The notes under the pieces are model-generated. The model was not told the origin of the DNA. It ran no database searches and was given only the letters and a program-made list of their open reading frames with translations. Position numbers and translations under genes: made by a program. From Vibrio artabrorum (lineage in GTDB: Bacteria; Pseudomonadota; Gammaproteobacteria; Enterobacterales; Vibrionaceae), in NCBI RefSeq assembly GCF_024347295.1, contig NZ_AP025458.1, positions 2,418,001-2,482,000 of the forward strand: a stretch of DNA of 64,000 bases. Reading direction: 5' to 3'. Shown here piece by piece: positions 18,905 through 27,906 of the stretch (its first letter is position 1; each line of letters opens with the position of its first letter).

Positions 18905-18916
18905 GTAAGCACTCAC
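18905..18916. promoter_or_regulatory. SlmA-binding-site candidate
   Basis: GTAAGCACTCAC matches the published SlmA box GTGAGTACTCAC at 10 of 12 positions, with an intact right half. It lies about 80 bases upstream of the candidate -35. In V. cholerae SlmA, otherwise a nucleoid-occlusion factor, has been reported as a direct activator of the chitin operon together with ChiS, which makes this position meaningful. Confidence 0.5.
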
Positions 18917-19090
18917 ATATCACGAGCAATGTAAATTCATTTGCGAGTCACATCACTATAACAATTCCGTGCAAAAAACCACCAAACCACCCTATTTTGA
19001 CGTTAATGACGTATGAACGTATGTTTTTAACGTTTTTAACGGGAAACAAGTTTGATTATTTCATCGATAAGGTGTTTTCTTACTCCTGCC

Positions 19091-19166
19091 AAAGGCCTAC
19101 AGGCCACTCTTATCACTTCTCAGAAGACGCAACAAATCTTGAGTAACAGAGAAGAGGTAGGCCTTT
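19091..19166 (+). other. Structured leader element of the chitin importer mRNA
   Basis: AAAGGCCTAC (19091-19100) and GTAGGCCTTT (19157-19166) are perfect 10-base complements. Inside, CTCTT (19107-19111) pairs with AAGAG (19152-19156) and CTTC-TCA-GAAG forms a small hairpin. The element lies about 60 bases after the candidate transcription start and ends 87 bases before the first start codon. There is no T tract, so it is not an ordinary terminator. Confidence 0.45.
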
Positions 19167-19253
19167 AACTAGAGTGTGTGTCAACTAAATGATTTTAGCG
19201 ACAGATAACATTCAATCCATTAGTGAAATGAAAGCAAATAGTAAGGAACAGCT

Positions 19254-20936
19254 ATGCTTGCCAATATAAAAAAAACAGCAATAGCAACAGCAATTATTGC
19301 AACTGCTACAACAGGTTTTGCATCAGTAGCAACCGCTGCAGAACGCAGTGAATTGACTATTCACCCGAAAGAGTACACCACCTTTGTACGTAACTTTAAC
19401 CCGTACCTTGGTGCGACTAATCTACATACGACAACTGACTTTATATATGAGCCACTCGTCGTATTTAACGAAATGCACGGTAATACGCCAGTATTCCGTC
19501 TAGCTGAAAGCTTCAAAATGTCAGATGATCTGATGAGCGTTGTTTTTGACATTCGTAAGGGTGTGAAATGGTCTGATGGAGAAACGTTCTCTGCCGATGA
19601 TGTTGTTTTTTCTTTCAACCTCGTAAAAGAGAAACCTGAGCTTGACCAATCGGGCATCAATTCTTGGGTCACTTCTGTAGAAAAACTGAACGACTACCAA
19701 GTTAAGTTTAACTTAACGGAAGCGAACTCAAACGTACCTTATGAAATCGTTAAGGTTCCTATCGTACCGGAACACATCTGGAAAGACATCAAAGACCCAT
19801 CAACATTCACCAATGAAAATCCAGTGGGTACAGGTCCATTTACAGAAATCGATACGTTTACCGCTCAACTGTACATTCAATGTGCAAACCCGAACTACTG
19901 GGATGCCGATAACCTAGATGTTGACTGTCTACGAGTTCCACAAATTGCAAACAATGATCAATTCCTAGGTAAAGTTGTCAACGGTGAAATGGACTGGACG
20001 TCTTCGTTCATCCCTGATATCGACCGCACATACGCAGCCGCAAGCCCTAAGCACCACTACTGGTACCCGCCTTCAGGCACACAGGCGTTCATGGTTAACT
20101 TCAAGGATCCAGATCCAGCGAAAAAAGAAGCGCTCACTAACGTAGACTTCCGTCGTGCATTCTCGATGGCGCTTGACCGTCAAACGATTATTGACATCGC
20201 ATTCTACGGTGGCGGTACAGTAAATGACTTCGCATCGGGTCTAGGCTACGCATTTGAAGCTTGGTCTGATGAAAAGATTCACAACAAATACAAAGGCTAC
20301 AACACGTACAATGTTGAAGGATCTAAAGAGCTACTTAAGAAAGCGGGCTTCAAAGATGTCAACAACGATGGTTTTGTTGACACACCATCAGGTAAGTCTT
20401 TTGAGCTTCTAATTCAATCACCAAACGGTTGGACTGACTTCAACAACACAGTACAACTCGCTGTAGAGCAACTGGCTGAAGTAGGCATCAAAGCGAAAGC
20501 GCGTACTCCAGACTTCTCTGTCTACAACCAAGCGATGCTTGAAGGTACGTATGACGTAGCTTACACAAACTACTTCCACGGTGCGGATCCATACACTTAC
20601 TGGAACAGTGCTTACAACTCAGCACTTCAGTCTGGTGATGGTATGCCTCGCTTCGCAATGCACTTCTACAAAAACGACAAGCTAGATGGCTTACTTAACA
20701 GTTTCTACAAAACAGCTGATAAGAACAAACAGCTAGATATTGCACATGGTATTCAGCAAATCATCGCTGCAGATCAAGTGACAATCCCTGTGATGTCTGG
20801 TGCTTACATGTACCAATACAACACAACTCGCTTCACTGGTTGGTGGAACGAAGAAAATCCAAAAGGCCGTCCAAACATTTGGGCTGGTATTCCAGAGCGT
20901 CTACTTCATGTACTGGACCTAAAACCAGTTAAATAA
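19254..20936 (+). CDS. cbp: Periplasmic chitin-oligosaccharide-binding protein of an ABC importer
   Basis: A 560-residue solute-binding protein of the SBP_bac_5 (peptide/oligosaccharide) family. Residues 1-28 form a signal peptide ending in ATAA. The family core includes VVFDIRKGVKWSDGE and the FRRAFSMALDR region. In Vibrio this protein captures (GlcNAc)n in the periplasm for the importer and also represses ChiS when empty, so it is both a transport and signalling component. It is the first and presumably the most abundant product of the operon: two hairpins separate it from the permease gene. Confidence 0.93.
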   Translation: MLANIKKTAIATAIIATATTGFASVATAAERSELTIHPKEYTTFVRNFNPYLGATNLHTTTDFIYEPLVVFNEMHGNTPVFRLAESFKMSDDLMSVVFDIRKGVKWSDGETFSADDVVFSFNLVKEKPELDQSGINSWVTSVEKLNDYQVKFNLTEANSNVPYEIVKVPIVPEHIWKDIKDPSTFTNENPVGTGPFTEIDTFTAQLYIQCANPNYWDADNLDVDCLRVPQIANNDQFLGKVVNGEMDWTSSFIPDIDRTYAAASPKHHYWYPPSGTQAFMVNFKDPDPAKKEALTNVDFRRAFSMALDRQTIIDIAFYGGGTVNDFASGLGYAFEAWSDEKIHNKYKGYNTYNVEGSKELLKKAGFKDVNNDGFVDTPSGKSFELLIQSPNGWTDFNNTVQLAVEQLAEVGIKAKARTPDFSVYNQAMLEGTYDVAYTNYFHGADPYTYWNSAYNSALQSGDGMPRFAMHFYKNDKLDGLLNSFYKTADKNKQLDIAHGIQQIIAADQVTIPVMSGAYMYQYNTTRFTGWWNEENPKGRPNIWAGIPERLLHVLDLKPVK

Positions 20937-20953
20937 GTATTCGTTCAATCTTT

Positions 20954-21033
20954 GCGGCGTAACTTCTTACGCCGCTTATAAAACCCCCACACTCTCTATT
21001 GAATGTATGGCGCTCGTCGTCAGGGGGTTTTTC
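20954..21033 (+). terminator. Tandem hairpins between the binding protein and the first permease gene
   Basis: Hairpin 1 is a perfect 9-bp stem GCGGCGTAA/TTACGCCGC with loop CTTC (20954-20975). Hairpin 2 pairs AAACCCCC (20981-20988) with GGGGGTTT (21023-21030) and is followed by TTC. They probably act as a leaky terminator and 3' stabiliser, giving more binding protein than membrane subunits. Confidence 0.7.
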
Positions 21034-21104
21034 GTTCCAAATTTCGCTAGGAGCGACCTGAATCCAGAAACAGGGAAACAATCTGGGTGAGTAAGGTGTG
21101 AGTT

Positions 21105-22091
21105 ATGGGTTATTTTTTAAGACGTTTGTCATTTTATTTTGTCGCGCTATTAGTTGCTGCGACGTTAAACTTTATTATTCCAAGAGCAATGCCTGGTGAC
21201 CCAGTTACCATGATGTTTGCAAATGCTTCTGTACAAGTTACTCCTGAGCGTATTGCTGCAATGAAAGAACTATTAGGCTTCGTTGATGGTGGCTATTTGG
21301 TTCAATACTTTGCGTACATGAAAAATATTCTTAGCTGGGAGCTTGGTACATCAATTCAATTTTACCCACTGTCAGTGAATACGCTATTAGGTGGTGCATT
21401 CGGTTGGTCGCTTTTCTTAGCGGGCACCGCGGTTATTCTTTCTTTCTCTATTGGTTCCATACTCGGTATTTTCGCAGCCTGGAAACGCGGCAGTAAATAC
21501 GATGCCTTTGTGACACCTGGGATGCTGATTCTACAAGCCGTTCCTCAAGTTGTTATTGCGATGATTGCACTATTCACCTTCGCAATTGGCTTAAAGTGGT
21601 TCCCAACAGGCTACGCCTACACCGCAGGTACGATACCGGATTGGACAAGCTGGGCTTTCATTAAAGATGTCGCTTACCATGCCTTCTTACCCTTGTTCTG
21701 TGCTTCTGTTGTTCAAATTGGTGGCTTCTTAGTCAACATGCGTAACAACATGATCAACTTGCTAGCAGAAGACTACATCACCATGGCGAAAGGCAAAGGC
21801 TTGAGCGAAAACCGAGTGGTATTCAACTACGCCGCTCGTAATGCAATGCTACCAAGTGTCACTGCGCTTTCGATGTCTTTAGGTATGGCCATTGGTGGTC
21901 AGTTAATTATCGAAATCATCTTTAACTACCCAGGCCTAGGCAGCGTACTTTTCAATGCAATTAACGCTCGTGACTACCAAGTACTGCAAGGCCAGCTGCT
22001 TATCATGACGCTATTCATGCTGTTCTTTAACCTAGTTGCAGACATGCTTTACGTTGTTCTTGATCCTCGTCTTCGTAAGGGTGGTAAATAA
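21105..22091 (+). CDS. Chitin-oligosaccharide ABC importer permease (DppB type)
   Basis: A 328-residue inner-membrane subunit with six predicted helices: residues ~8-28, ~100-125, ~135-160, ~195-215, ~250-275 and ~295-315. The EAA-type cytoplasmic loop that contacts the ATPases is in the DYITMAKGKGLSENRVVFNY region. An AAGGTG site lies 6 bases before ATG. It is part of the five-gene importer and is followed after 2 bases by the second permease gene, so the two are coupled. Confidence 0.92.
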   Translation: MGYFLRRLSFYFVALLVAATLNFIIPRAMPGDPVTMMFANASVQVTPERIAAMKELLGFVDGGYLVQYFAYMKNILSWELGTSIQFYPLSVNTLLGGAFGWSLFLAGTAVILSFSIGSILGIFAAWKRGSKYDAFVTPGMLILQAVPQVVIAMIALFTFAIGLKWFPTGYAYTAGTIPDWTSWAFIKDVAYHAFLPLFCASVVQIGGFLVNMRNNMINLLAEDYITMAKGKGLSENRVVFNYAARNAMLPSVTALSMSLGMAIGGQLIIEIIFNYPGLGSVLFNAINARDYQVLQGQLLIMTLFMLFFNLVADMLYVVLDPRLRKGGK

Positions 22092-22093
22092 TC

Positions 22094-23119
22094 ATGAAAG
22101 ACTTTTTAAAACTCATTTGGCGTAACCCGATGGCCCTGACCGGCGTCATCATCCTCAGTGTTTTTATTCTTGGTGCGATTGCGGCTCCATTAATCACTAA
22201 GCACGTACCAGACAAGCGTACAGGTAATCCACACGAATACCCTGGTTTCATTGTTAAGTCAGCACAAACGAATCCTGATGGCTGGGTTGCTCAGAATCTA
22301 GCGGACGATCGTCGTACATTAATTATGTCGAAAAACGCAGACCATGTACTCGGTACTACTCGTATGGGCCGTGACGTTTGGTCACAAGTGGTATACGGCG
22401 CACGCGTATCTCTAGCAGTGGGATTTGGTGCGGGTCTCACCGTATGTTTACTCGCAACGGTTATTGGTGTTTCTGCAGGTTACTTCGGTGGTCGTGTCGA
22501 TGACGTTCTAACCGCCGCAATGAACATCATGTTAGTCATTCCTCAATACCCATTACTGTTTGTAGTGGCCGCCTTTATCGGTGAGGCAGGGCCACTCACC
22601 ATCACCTTAGTTATTGGCTTTATGTCCTGGGCTTGGGGGGCCCGTGTTGTTCGATCCCAAACCTTAGCACTGCGTGAAAAAGAGTTTGTAAAAGCCGCTG
22701 AAGTTTTAGGTGAATCTTCATTCCGCATCATCTTCGTCGAGATTCTGCCAAACCTTATCTCTATCGTTGGTGCGAGCTTCATCGGTTCGGTGATGTACGC
22801 AATCATGATGGAAGCTACGATTTCGTTCCTAGGTCTTGGTGACCCGAACACAATCAGCTGGGGCATCATGCTGTACAACGTTCAAACCTCTTCATCAATG
22901 TTGATTGGCGCTTGGTGGGAACTGTTGGCTCCTTGTATCGCATTGACACTACTGGTAACAGGTCTTGCTCTGCTTAACTTCGCTGTCGATGAAATTGCCA
23001 ACCCACAACTGCGTTCTCACAAAGGCATGAAGCGTTGGAAAAAACTCGCGGCGCAAGATAAAGACGAACGTGAACCAGTACTACCACCACAAAATGCACT
23101 TTGGAGCGGAGATAAATAA
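22094..23119 (+). CDS. Chitin-oligosaccharide ABC importer permease (DppC type)
   Basis: A 341-residue partner permease. A first helix (~15-37) is followed by a ~80-residue periplasmic stretch and five more helices between ~105 and ~300. The EAA-type loop is in KEFVKAAEVLGESSFRIIFVE. The N-terminal insertion after helix 1 is typical of DppC/OppC proteins. Two bases separate it from the genes on each side, which signals a tightly coupled operon. Confidence 0.92.
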   Translation: MKDFLKLIWRNPMALTGVIILSVFILGAIAAPLITKHVPDKRTGNPHEYPGFIVKSAQTNPDGWVAQNLADDRRTLIMSKNADHVLGTTRMGRDVWSQVVYGARVSLAVGFGAGLTVCLLATVIGVSAGYFGGRVDDVLTAAMNIMLVIPQYPLLFVVAAFIGEAGPLTITLVIGFMSWAWGARVVRSQTLALREKEFVKAAEVLGESSFRIIFVEILPNLISIVGASFIGSVMYAIMMEATISFLGLGDPNTISWGIMLYNVQTSSSMLIGAWWELLAPCIALTLLVTGLALLNFAVDEIANPQLRSHKGMKRWKKLAAQDKDEREPVLPPQNALWSGDK

Positions 23120-23121
23120 TC

Positions 23122-24105
23122 ATGTCTGAACCACTAATTTCTATCCGCAATTTATGCGTAGATTACATCACAGACTCAGGCGATGTTCGTGCTTGTAACA
23201 ACGTAAGTTTCGATATCGCCCCAGGTGAAGTATTTGGCCTTGCTGGTGAATCTGGCTGTGGTAAATCAACGGTCGCTTTCTCTTTAATGCGCTTACATAA
23301 GCCACCCGCTTATATCAGTGGTGGTGAGGTTATCTTCAACGGTGAGAACATCTTGGAATACAGTGATGACCGTATGCAGTCGTTCCGTTGGAGCGAGATG
23401 TCGATGGTCTTCCAGAGTGCGATGAACGCACTCAACCCTGTATTACCCATGGAAGAGCAGTTCTGTGATGTGATTATGCGTCACACCAATATGACGCGTG
23501 AACAAGCGAAAAAACGAGCTGAAGGTCTGCTTGAAATCGTCGACATTCACCCAAGTCGATTAACTGACTACCCTCACCAATTTTCTGGTGGTATGCGTCA
23601 ACGTTTGGTTATTGCTATTGCGCTAGCTCTGAATCCAAAGCTGATCATTATGGATGAACCGACAACAGCACTTGATGTGGTTGTTCAACGCGAAATCCTA
23701 CAAAAGATCTATGCGCTAAAAGAAGAGTTTGGCTTCTCAATTCTGTTCATTACTCATGACTTGTCATTGATGGTCGAGTTTTCTGACCGCATCGGCATCA
23801 TGTACTCAGGTGAACTGATTGAGGTCGCGAACTCTCAAGATATTCTAGAAAACCCTTACCACCCTTACACCAAAGGACTGGGCAGTTCTTTTCCCCCATT
23901 AATAGGGCCAAAGACAAAGTTAACCGGTATCCCAGGTAACCCTCTGAACCTATTAGAGATTCCTGAAGGGTGTCGTTTCCAAGCACGTTGTGACCGCGTA
24001 CACGAAACGTGTACCAAGGTGCCAACCAAGCTGCGTGCTATCGAAGCGGGACATTTGTCTAACTGCCACTTGTACGGTGACCCAATAGTACAAAGGAAGC
24101 TATAG
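23122..24105 (+). CDS. Chitin-oligosaccharide ABC importer ATPase (DppD type)
   Basis: A 327-residue nucleotide-binding subunit. Walker A is GESGCGKST (~residue 41), the ABC signature is FSGGMRQR, and Walker B is LIIMDEPTTALD. The C-terminal ~60 residues carry the oligopeptide-type extension with clustered cysteines (GCRFQARCDRVHETC) that in relatives binds a 4Fe-4S cluster. It should pair with the next ATPase as a heterodimer. Confidence 0.93.
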   Translation: MSEPLISIRNLCVDYITDSGDVRACNNVSFDIAPGEVFGLAGESGCGKSTVAFSLMRLHKPPAYISGGEVIFNGENILEYSDDRMQSFRWSEMSMVFQSAMNALNPVLPMEEQFCDVIMRHTNMTREQAKKRAEGLLEIVDIHPSRLTDYPHQFSGGMRQRLVIAIALALNPKLIIMDEPTTALDVVVQREILQKIYALKEEFGFSILFITHDLSLMVEFSDRIGIMYSGELIEVANSQDILENPYHPYTKGLGSSFPPLIGPKTKLTGIPGNPLNLLEIPEGCRFQARCDRVHETCTKVPTKLRAIEAGHLSNCHLYGDPIVQRKL

Positions 24106-24191
24106 CTTGCACGCTTAGTCAGCGTGAGTAATGAACAAGGCAGATCGACTGCCAAAAGCAAGCAAAGCGAACAAGGATTCTGGAGACAATT
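24106..24191 (+). other. Intercistronic hairpins between the two ATPase genes
   Basis: CACGCT/AGCGTG (24110-24126) and GGCAG/CTGCC (24139-24153) form two small stems in this 86-base gap; no T tract follows. They may mark an RNA-processing point. GGAG then sits 6 bases before the next ATG. Confidence 0.4.
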
Positions 24192-25187
24192 ATGAGTAAA
24201 GATTTCGGTCAATTATTGGTAGAAGGTAAGAATGTCGTAAAAGACTTCCCAATAAGCAGTACCACCATTCAAACCCCGATGATGCGTGCAATTAACGACG
24301 TGTCATTCAAGATGTACAAGAGTCGTGGCCTCGCGGTGGTTGGTGAGTCTGGTTCAGGCAAATCCACAACCGCCAAAATGATCGCAAAAATGTATGCGCC
24401 TTCGGGCGGTACCATTGAGTACAAAGGCCGTGATATCCAAGAGATTTCGAGCCGAAAAGATCTGATGCATTACCGTGAAGGTGTGCAGATGGTATGGCAA
24501 GACCCGTTTGGCTCTCTTAACCCTACACACAACATCTTTCACCACATTGCTCGACCACTGTTGATCCATAAAAAGGTCACTCCGGGCAATAAGAAAGAAC
24601 TTGAAGAGCGCGTATATGATCTTTTAGAGCAAGTGGGGTTAATTCCGCCAAAAGAGACATCAACAAAATACCCTCACCAACTGTCTGGTGGCCAGCGTCA
24701 ACGTGTCAACCTAGCACGTAACATTGCGGTCGGTGCAGAAGTTGTGCTAGCCGATGAACCGACGTCAATGCTAGACGTTTCCATTCGTGCTGGTGTTTTA
24801 AACCTAATGGAAGAGATGAAATTTGAGAAGCAGATGTCTCTTCTTTACATCACTCACGATATCGCAACCGCGCGTTATATCGCTGAAGATCTTTCAGTGA
24901 TGTACGTGGGACATATGGTGGAATGGGGTGATACCGATAGCGTGATAGCTAACCCTCAACACCCTTACACGCAACTTCTTGTTTCTGCCGTTCCAGATCC
25001 TAAAAAATCGATCCACGAAAAACTGGCGGGTAATAAAGGGGAAATCCCACTTTGGACTCCAGCATCTATCGGTTGCCCATTTGCAGGTCGTTGTACTCAA
25101 GCGATGGACAAGTGTAAAGAGCAGTTACCGGGTGTGACTCAACTAGCAGACAACCACTTTGTTCGCTGCTACCTACACGAAAGCTAA
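24192..25187 (+). CDS. Chitin-oligosaccharide ABC importer ATPase (DppF type)
   Basis: A 331-residue second nucleotide-binding subunit. Walker A is GESGSGKST (~residue 53), the signature is LSGGQRQR, Walker B is VVLADEPTSMLD, and the C-terminus repeats the cysteine-bearing oligopeptide extension (GCPFAGRCTQAMDKC). GGAG precedes the ATG. With the DppD-type protein it powers uptake of GlcNAc oligomers; it is the last importer gene before the catabolic enzymes. Confidence 0.93.
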   Translation: MSKDFGQLLVEGKNVVKDFPISSTTIQTPMMRAINDVSFKMYKSRGLAVVGESGSGKSTTAKMIAKMYAPSGGTIEYKGRDIQEISSRKDLMHYREGVQMVWQDPFGSLNPTHNIFHHIARPLLIHKKVTPGNKKELEERVYDLLEQVGLIPPKETSTKYPHQLSGGQRQRVNLARNIAVGAEVVLADEPTSMLDVSIRAGVLNLMEEMKFEKQMSLLYITHDIATARYIAEDLSVMYVGHMVEWGDTDSVIANPQHPYTQLLVSAVPDPKKSIHEKLAGNKGEIPLWTPASIGCPFAGRCTQAMDKCKEQLPGVTQLADNHFVRCYLHES

Positions 25188-25199
25188 AGATTAAAACTG

Positions 25200-25229
25200 A
25201 GTTAGGGTCTCTGGGCTCTAACTATTTTT
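25200..25229 (+). terminator. Weak intra-operon terminator
   Basis: AGTTAG pairs with CTAACT around an 12-base loop and is followed by ATTTTTA, in the 98-base gap between the importer ATPase and the GH9 gene. The short stem suggests partial termination. Confidence 0.45.
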
Positions 25230-25285
25230 ATCCAAACCAATTCTGGTACCTAGCCAATAGAAACTAGGACTGTCGGAGAATATTG

Positions 25286-27007
25286 ATGCTGTTATTGACC
25301 AACCATATTGGCTATGAGTCCACAGGCCCCAAGCAAGCTATCTTACAAACGAAAAAAGCTCGCCTATCGAGCACAACGGCTCTGCTCGTCTGTGCTGACA
25401 ATCATATGACTGTCGGAAGTTTTGATGTGGTTAAACAAGGCCGCGTAGCAAATTGGCATCAAGGGCAATTCTTCACTATCGATTTCAGTTCAGCCACTGA
25501 ATCTGGTCGCTACTATCTACGTTTTGACAACCTGCGTTCAGAAGTGTTTGAGATTGGTAGCAACCTATTAATGAACCACACATTTTCTGATGTGATTCAT
25601 TACTTTAAGTCTCAACGTTGCGGCGGTATTTTTGACAAGAAAGATCGACAAGCACAGATCTTGGGAACCGACAGATATATTGACGTGCATGGCGGTTGGT
25701 ATGATGCATCAGGTGACGTGAGTAAGTATTTTAGCCACTTATCTTATGGCAACTACCTCAACCCACAACAAATTCCCATGGTCGTTTGGAACATGCTAAA
25801 AAGCGTTCGCTTGACCCACAATAACCCAGACTTCCCTAAATTCTCGATGACCCGCTTGACTGAAGAAGCGCTATTCGGTGCGGACTTCTTGGTACGTATG
25901 CAAGACACCGCTGGTTACTTCTACATGACGGTATTTGACAAATGGAGCAAAGATATCAATCAGCGCGACATCTGCGCGTATGCCACTCAAGAAGGGCATA
26001 AATCAACAGACTTACAAGCGGGCTACCGTCAAGGTGCTGGTGTTGCTATCGCAGCATTGGCTGCGGCGGCTGAGCTGGAAAGCAGTGGCGATTACTCTAG
26101 TCAAACCTATCTTGATACGGCTATCAAAGGTTACTGGCACTTAAAAGAGTACAATCTGCAATACCTAAACGATGGTGAAGAGAACATTATCGATGAGTAT
26201 TGCGCCCTACTCGCCGCCAATGAGTTGTACCGAGTAACACAAGATTCACGATATCTATCAGAAGCAAGAACTTGGGCTGAACGATTGCTCTCTCGTCAGC
26301 AATCCGATGATTCCTTTGAGCATTTCTGGTCCGCGAACTCTAATGGCACTCGACCGTACTTTCATGCCGCAGAAGCTGGCCTTCCGGTGATTGCACTATG
26401 CGAATACATCGACCATGAAACGGACCCTAAGTTGAAAGAACAAGCACGTGTTGCGGTTGAGCAAGCTTGTCAGTTCGAAATCAACATCACCGACAAAGTC
26501 ACCAACCCGTTTGGCTACCCAAGACAGTACGTTAAGTCTGTCGATGGTGATAAACGTGATGCCTTCTTTGTCGCACAACAGAACGAAACCGGCTACTGGT
26601 GGCAAGGTGAAAACGCGCGTCTTGGCTCCATTGCAACCATGGCGTATTTCGTTCAACCACACATTAGAGATGAGCCCCTTAAAAAGCGCTTACTCCAACT
26701 TTCACAAAACAGCCTTGATTGGATTTTGGGATTGAACCCTTACCACATGTGCATGCTTGATGGTCACGGTCATAACAACCCCGACTACCTACCGCAGCTT
26801 GGTTTCTTCAATGCGAAAGGCGGTATTTGTAACGGCATCACGGCTGGCTTTGAGGATGAACAAGACATCGCGTTCAATCCACCCGCTCAAAAAGAAGACA
26901 TGCTACAAAACTGGCGCTGGGGTGAACAATGGATCCCTCATGGCGCGTGGTACTTGTTGGCGACCGCTGCACAATTCAGTCATTTTACATCGAGTAGGGA
27001 GCAATAA
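25286..27007 (+). CDS. GH9-family glucosaminidase, chitin/chitosan-oligomer processing
   Basis: A 573-residue glycoside hydrolase family 9 enzyme without a signal peptide, so cytoplasmic. An N-terminal Ig-like domain (~1-95) precedes the (alpha/alpha)6 barrel. Catalytic-type residues are D140 and D144 in HGGWYDASGDVSKY and E442 in WWQGENARLGS. GH9 is mainly a cellulase family, and this gene is often labelled endoglucanase, but marine relatives in this operon have been shown to be exo-beta-D-glucosaminidases. I start at ATG 25286; a TTG directly precedes it. The adjacent glucosamine kinase supports GlcN as the product. Confidence 0.85.
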   Translation: MLLLTNHIGYESTGPKQAILQTKKARLSSTTALLVCADNHMTVGSFDVVKQGRVANWHQGQFFTIDFSSATESGRYYLRFDNLRSEVFEIGSNLLMNHTFSDVIHYFKSQRCGGIFDKKDRQAQILGTDRYIDVHGGWYDASGDVSKYFSHLSYGNYLNPQQIPMVVWNMLKSVRLTHNNPDFPKFSMTRLTEEALFGADFLVRMQDTAGYFYMTVFDKWSKDINQRDICAYATQEGHKSTDLQAGYRQGAGVAIAALAAAAELESSGDYSSQTYLDTAIKGYWHLKEYNLQYLNDGEENIIDEYCALLAANELYRVTQDSRYLSEARTWAERLLSRQQSDDSFEHFWSANSNGTRPYFHAAEAGLPVIALCEYIDHETDPKLKEQARVAVEQACQFEINITDKVTNPFGYPRQYVKSVDGDKRDAFFVAQQNETGYWWQGENARLGSIATMAYFVQPHIRDEPLKKRLLQLSQNSLDWILGLNPYHMCMLDGHGHNNPDYLPQLGFFNAKGGICNGITAGFEDEQDIAFNPPAQKEDMLQNWRWGEQWIPHGAWYLLATAAQFSHFTSSREQ

Positions 27008-27009
27008 TC

Positions 27010-27894
27010 ATGACTCTTTACTACATAGGCATTGATGGTGGGGGTACCTCTTGCCGAGCTCGAATCCGAGATGACCAAGGCAAACTCATCGGTGAAGCAA
27101 AGAGCGGCAGTGCCAACATCCTTTTGGGTGTTGATGTTGCGATGAGCTCCATTATTGATGCCATCACAAAAGCGGCACAACAAGGGCAACTCGACTCCAA
27201 CGATTTTTCTCGTATGCATGTCGGGTTAGCACTGGCTGGTGCTGAACAAAAATCAGCATGGCTAGGATTCATGCAACAAGACCACCCTTTCGCCAGCATG
27301 ACATTAAATACCGATGCTTATGGCGCGTGTATCGGTGCTCACAATGGCCAAGACGGCGCAATCATGATTGGTGGTACAGGCTCATGTGGCATCTATCTAA
27401 AAGACGGTGAGCAACATGTTGTTGGTGGTCGTGAATTCCCAATTTCAGACCAAGGCGGCGGCGCGGTTATGGGCTTACGTTTAATTCAACAAGTCCTGTT
27501 AGCAGAGGACGGTATTCGCAGTAAAACCCCGCTAACTCAGCATGTTATGAGTCACTTTAATCATGATGTGGATGCTATCGTGGCGTGGTCGAAAGGCGCG
27601 ATTCCAAAGGATTACGGCCAATTTTCTCCGATCATTTTTCAACTCGCTAATGAAGGCGATGAGTTGGCCATCGAACTGCTCAAGCAAACCGCAGCTGATA
27701 TCGAAATGTTTGTCTTAGCACTGCATCGAAAAGGGGCTGACAAGGTGTGCTTAATGGGCAGTATCGCAGAGCGCATTCTCCATTGGTTATCCCCCCCGGT
27801 TCAACAATGGATCGTTAAACCTCAATTTGACGCTATCGAAGGCGCATTGATGTTTGCCGGTAAATCACAACATAACTTGTATCAATCGGCTTAG
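27010..27894 (+). CDS. gspK: Glucosamine-specific kinase of the BadF/BadG/ASKHA fold
   Basis: A 294-residue sugar kinase. The N-terminal phosphate loop reads GIDGGGTSCRARI and the adenosine region GGTGSCGIYLKDG. In V. cholerae the gene at this locus encodes GspK, a kinase specific for glucosamine. It starts 2 bases after the GH9 stop, so hydrolysis to GlcN and its phosphorylation to GlcN-6-P are genetically coupled. An N-acetylglucosamine kinase activity cannot be excluded from sequence alone. Confidence 0.85.
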   Translation: MTLYYIGIDGGGTSCRARIRDDQGKLIGEAKSGSANILLGVDVAMSSIIDAITKAAQQGQLDSNDFSRMHVGLALAGAEQKSAWLGFMQQDHPFASMTLNTDAYGACIGAHNGQDGAIMIGGTGSCGIYLKDGEQHVVGGREFPISDQGGGAVMGLRLIQQVLLAEDGIRSKTPLTQHVMSHFNHDVDAIVAWSKGAIPKDYGQFSPIIFQLANEGDELAIELLKQTAADIEMFVLALHRKGADKVCLMGSIAERILHWLSPPVQQWIVKPQFDAIEGALMFAGKSQHNLYQSA

Positions 27895-27906
27895 CAGGGT
27901 AGTTAT

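Larger units (their letters stand above)
18602..19253 (+). promoter_or_regulatory. Regulatory region and leader of the chitin-oligosaccharide operon
   Basis: A gene-free stretch of about 650 bases before the importer operon. It contains an AT-rich imperfect dyad (18803-18824), a SlmA-like box (18905-18916), a candidate promoter with -35 TTGACG (18997-19002) and -10 TATGTT (19020-19025) at 17-base spacing, and then a leader of about 220 bases with a 10-bp long-range stem (19091-19100 with 19157-19166). ChiS and SlmA are known to activate the equivalent V. cholerae promoter. AAGGA precedes the first ORF. I see no credible gene in it. Confidence 0.6.
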
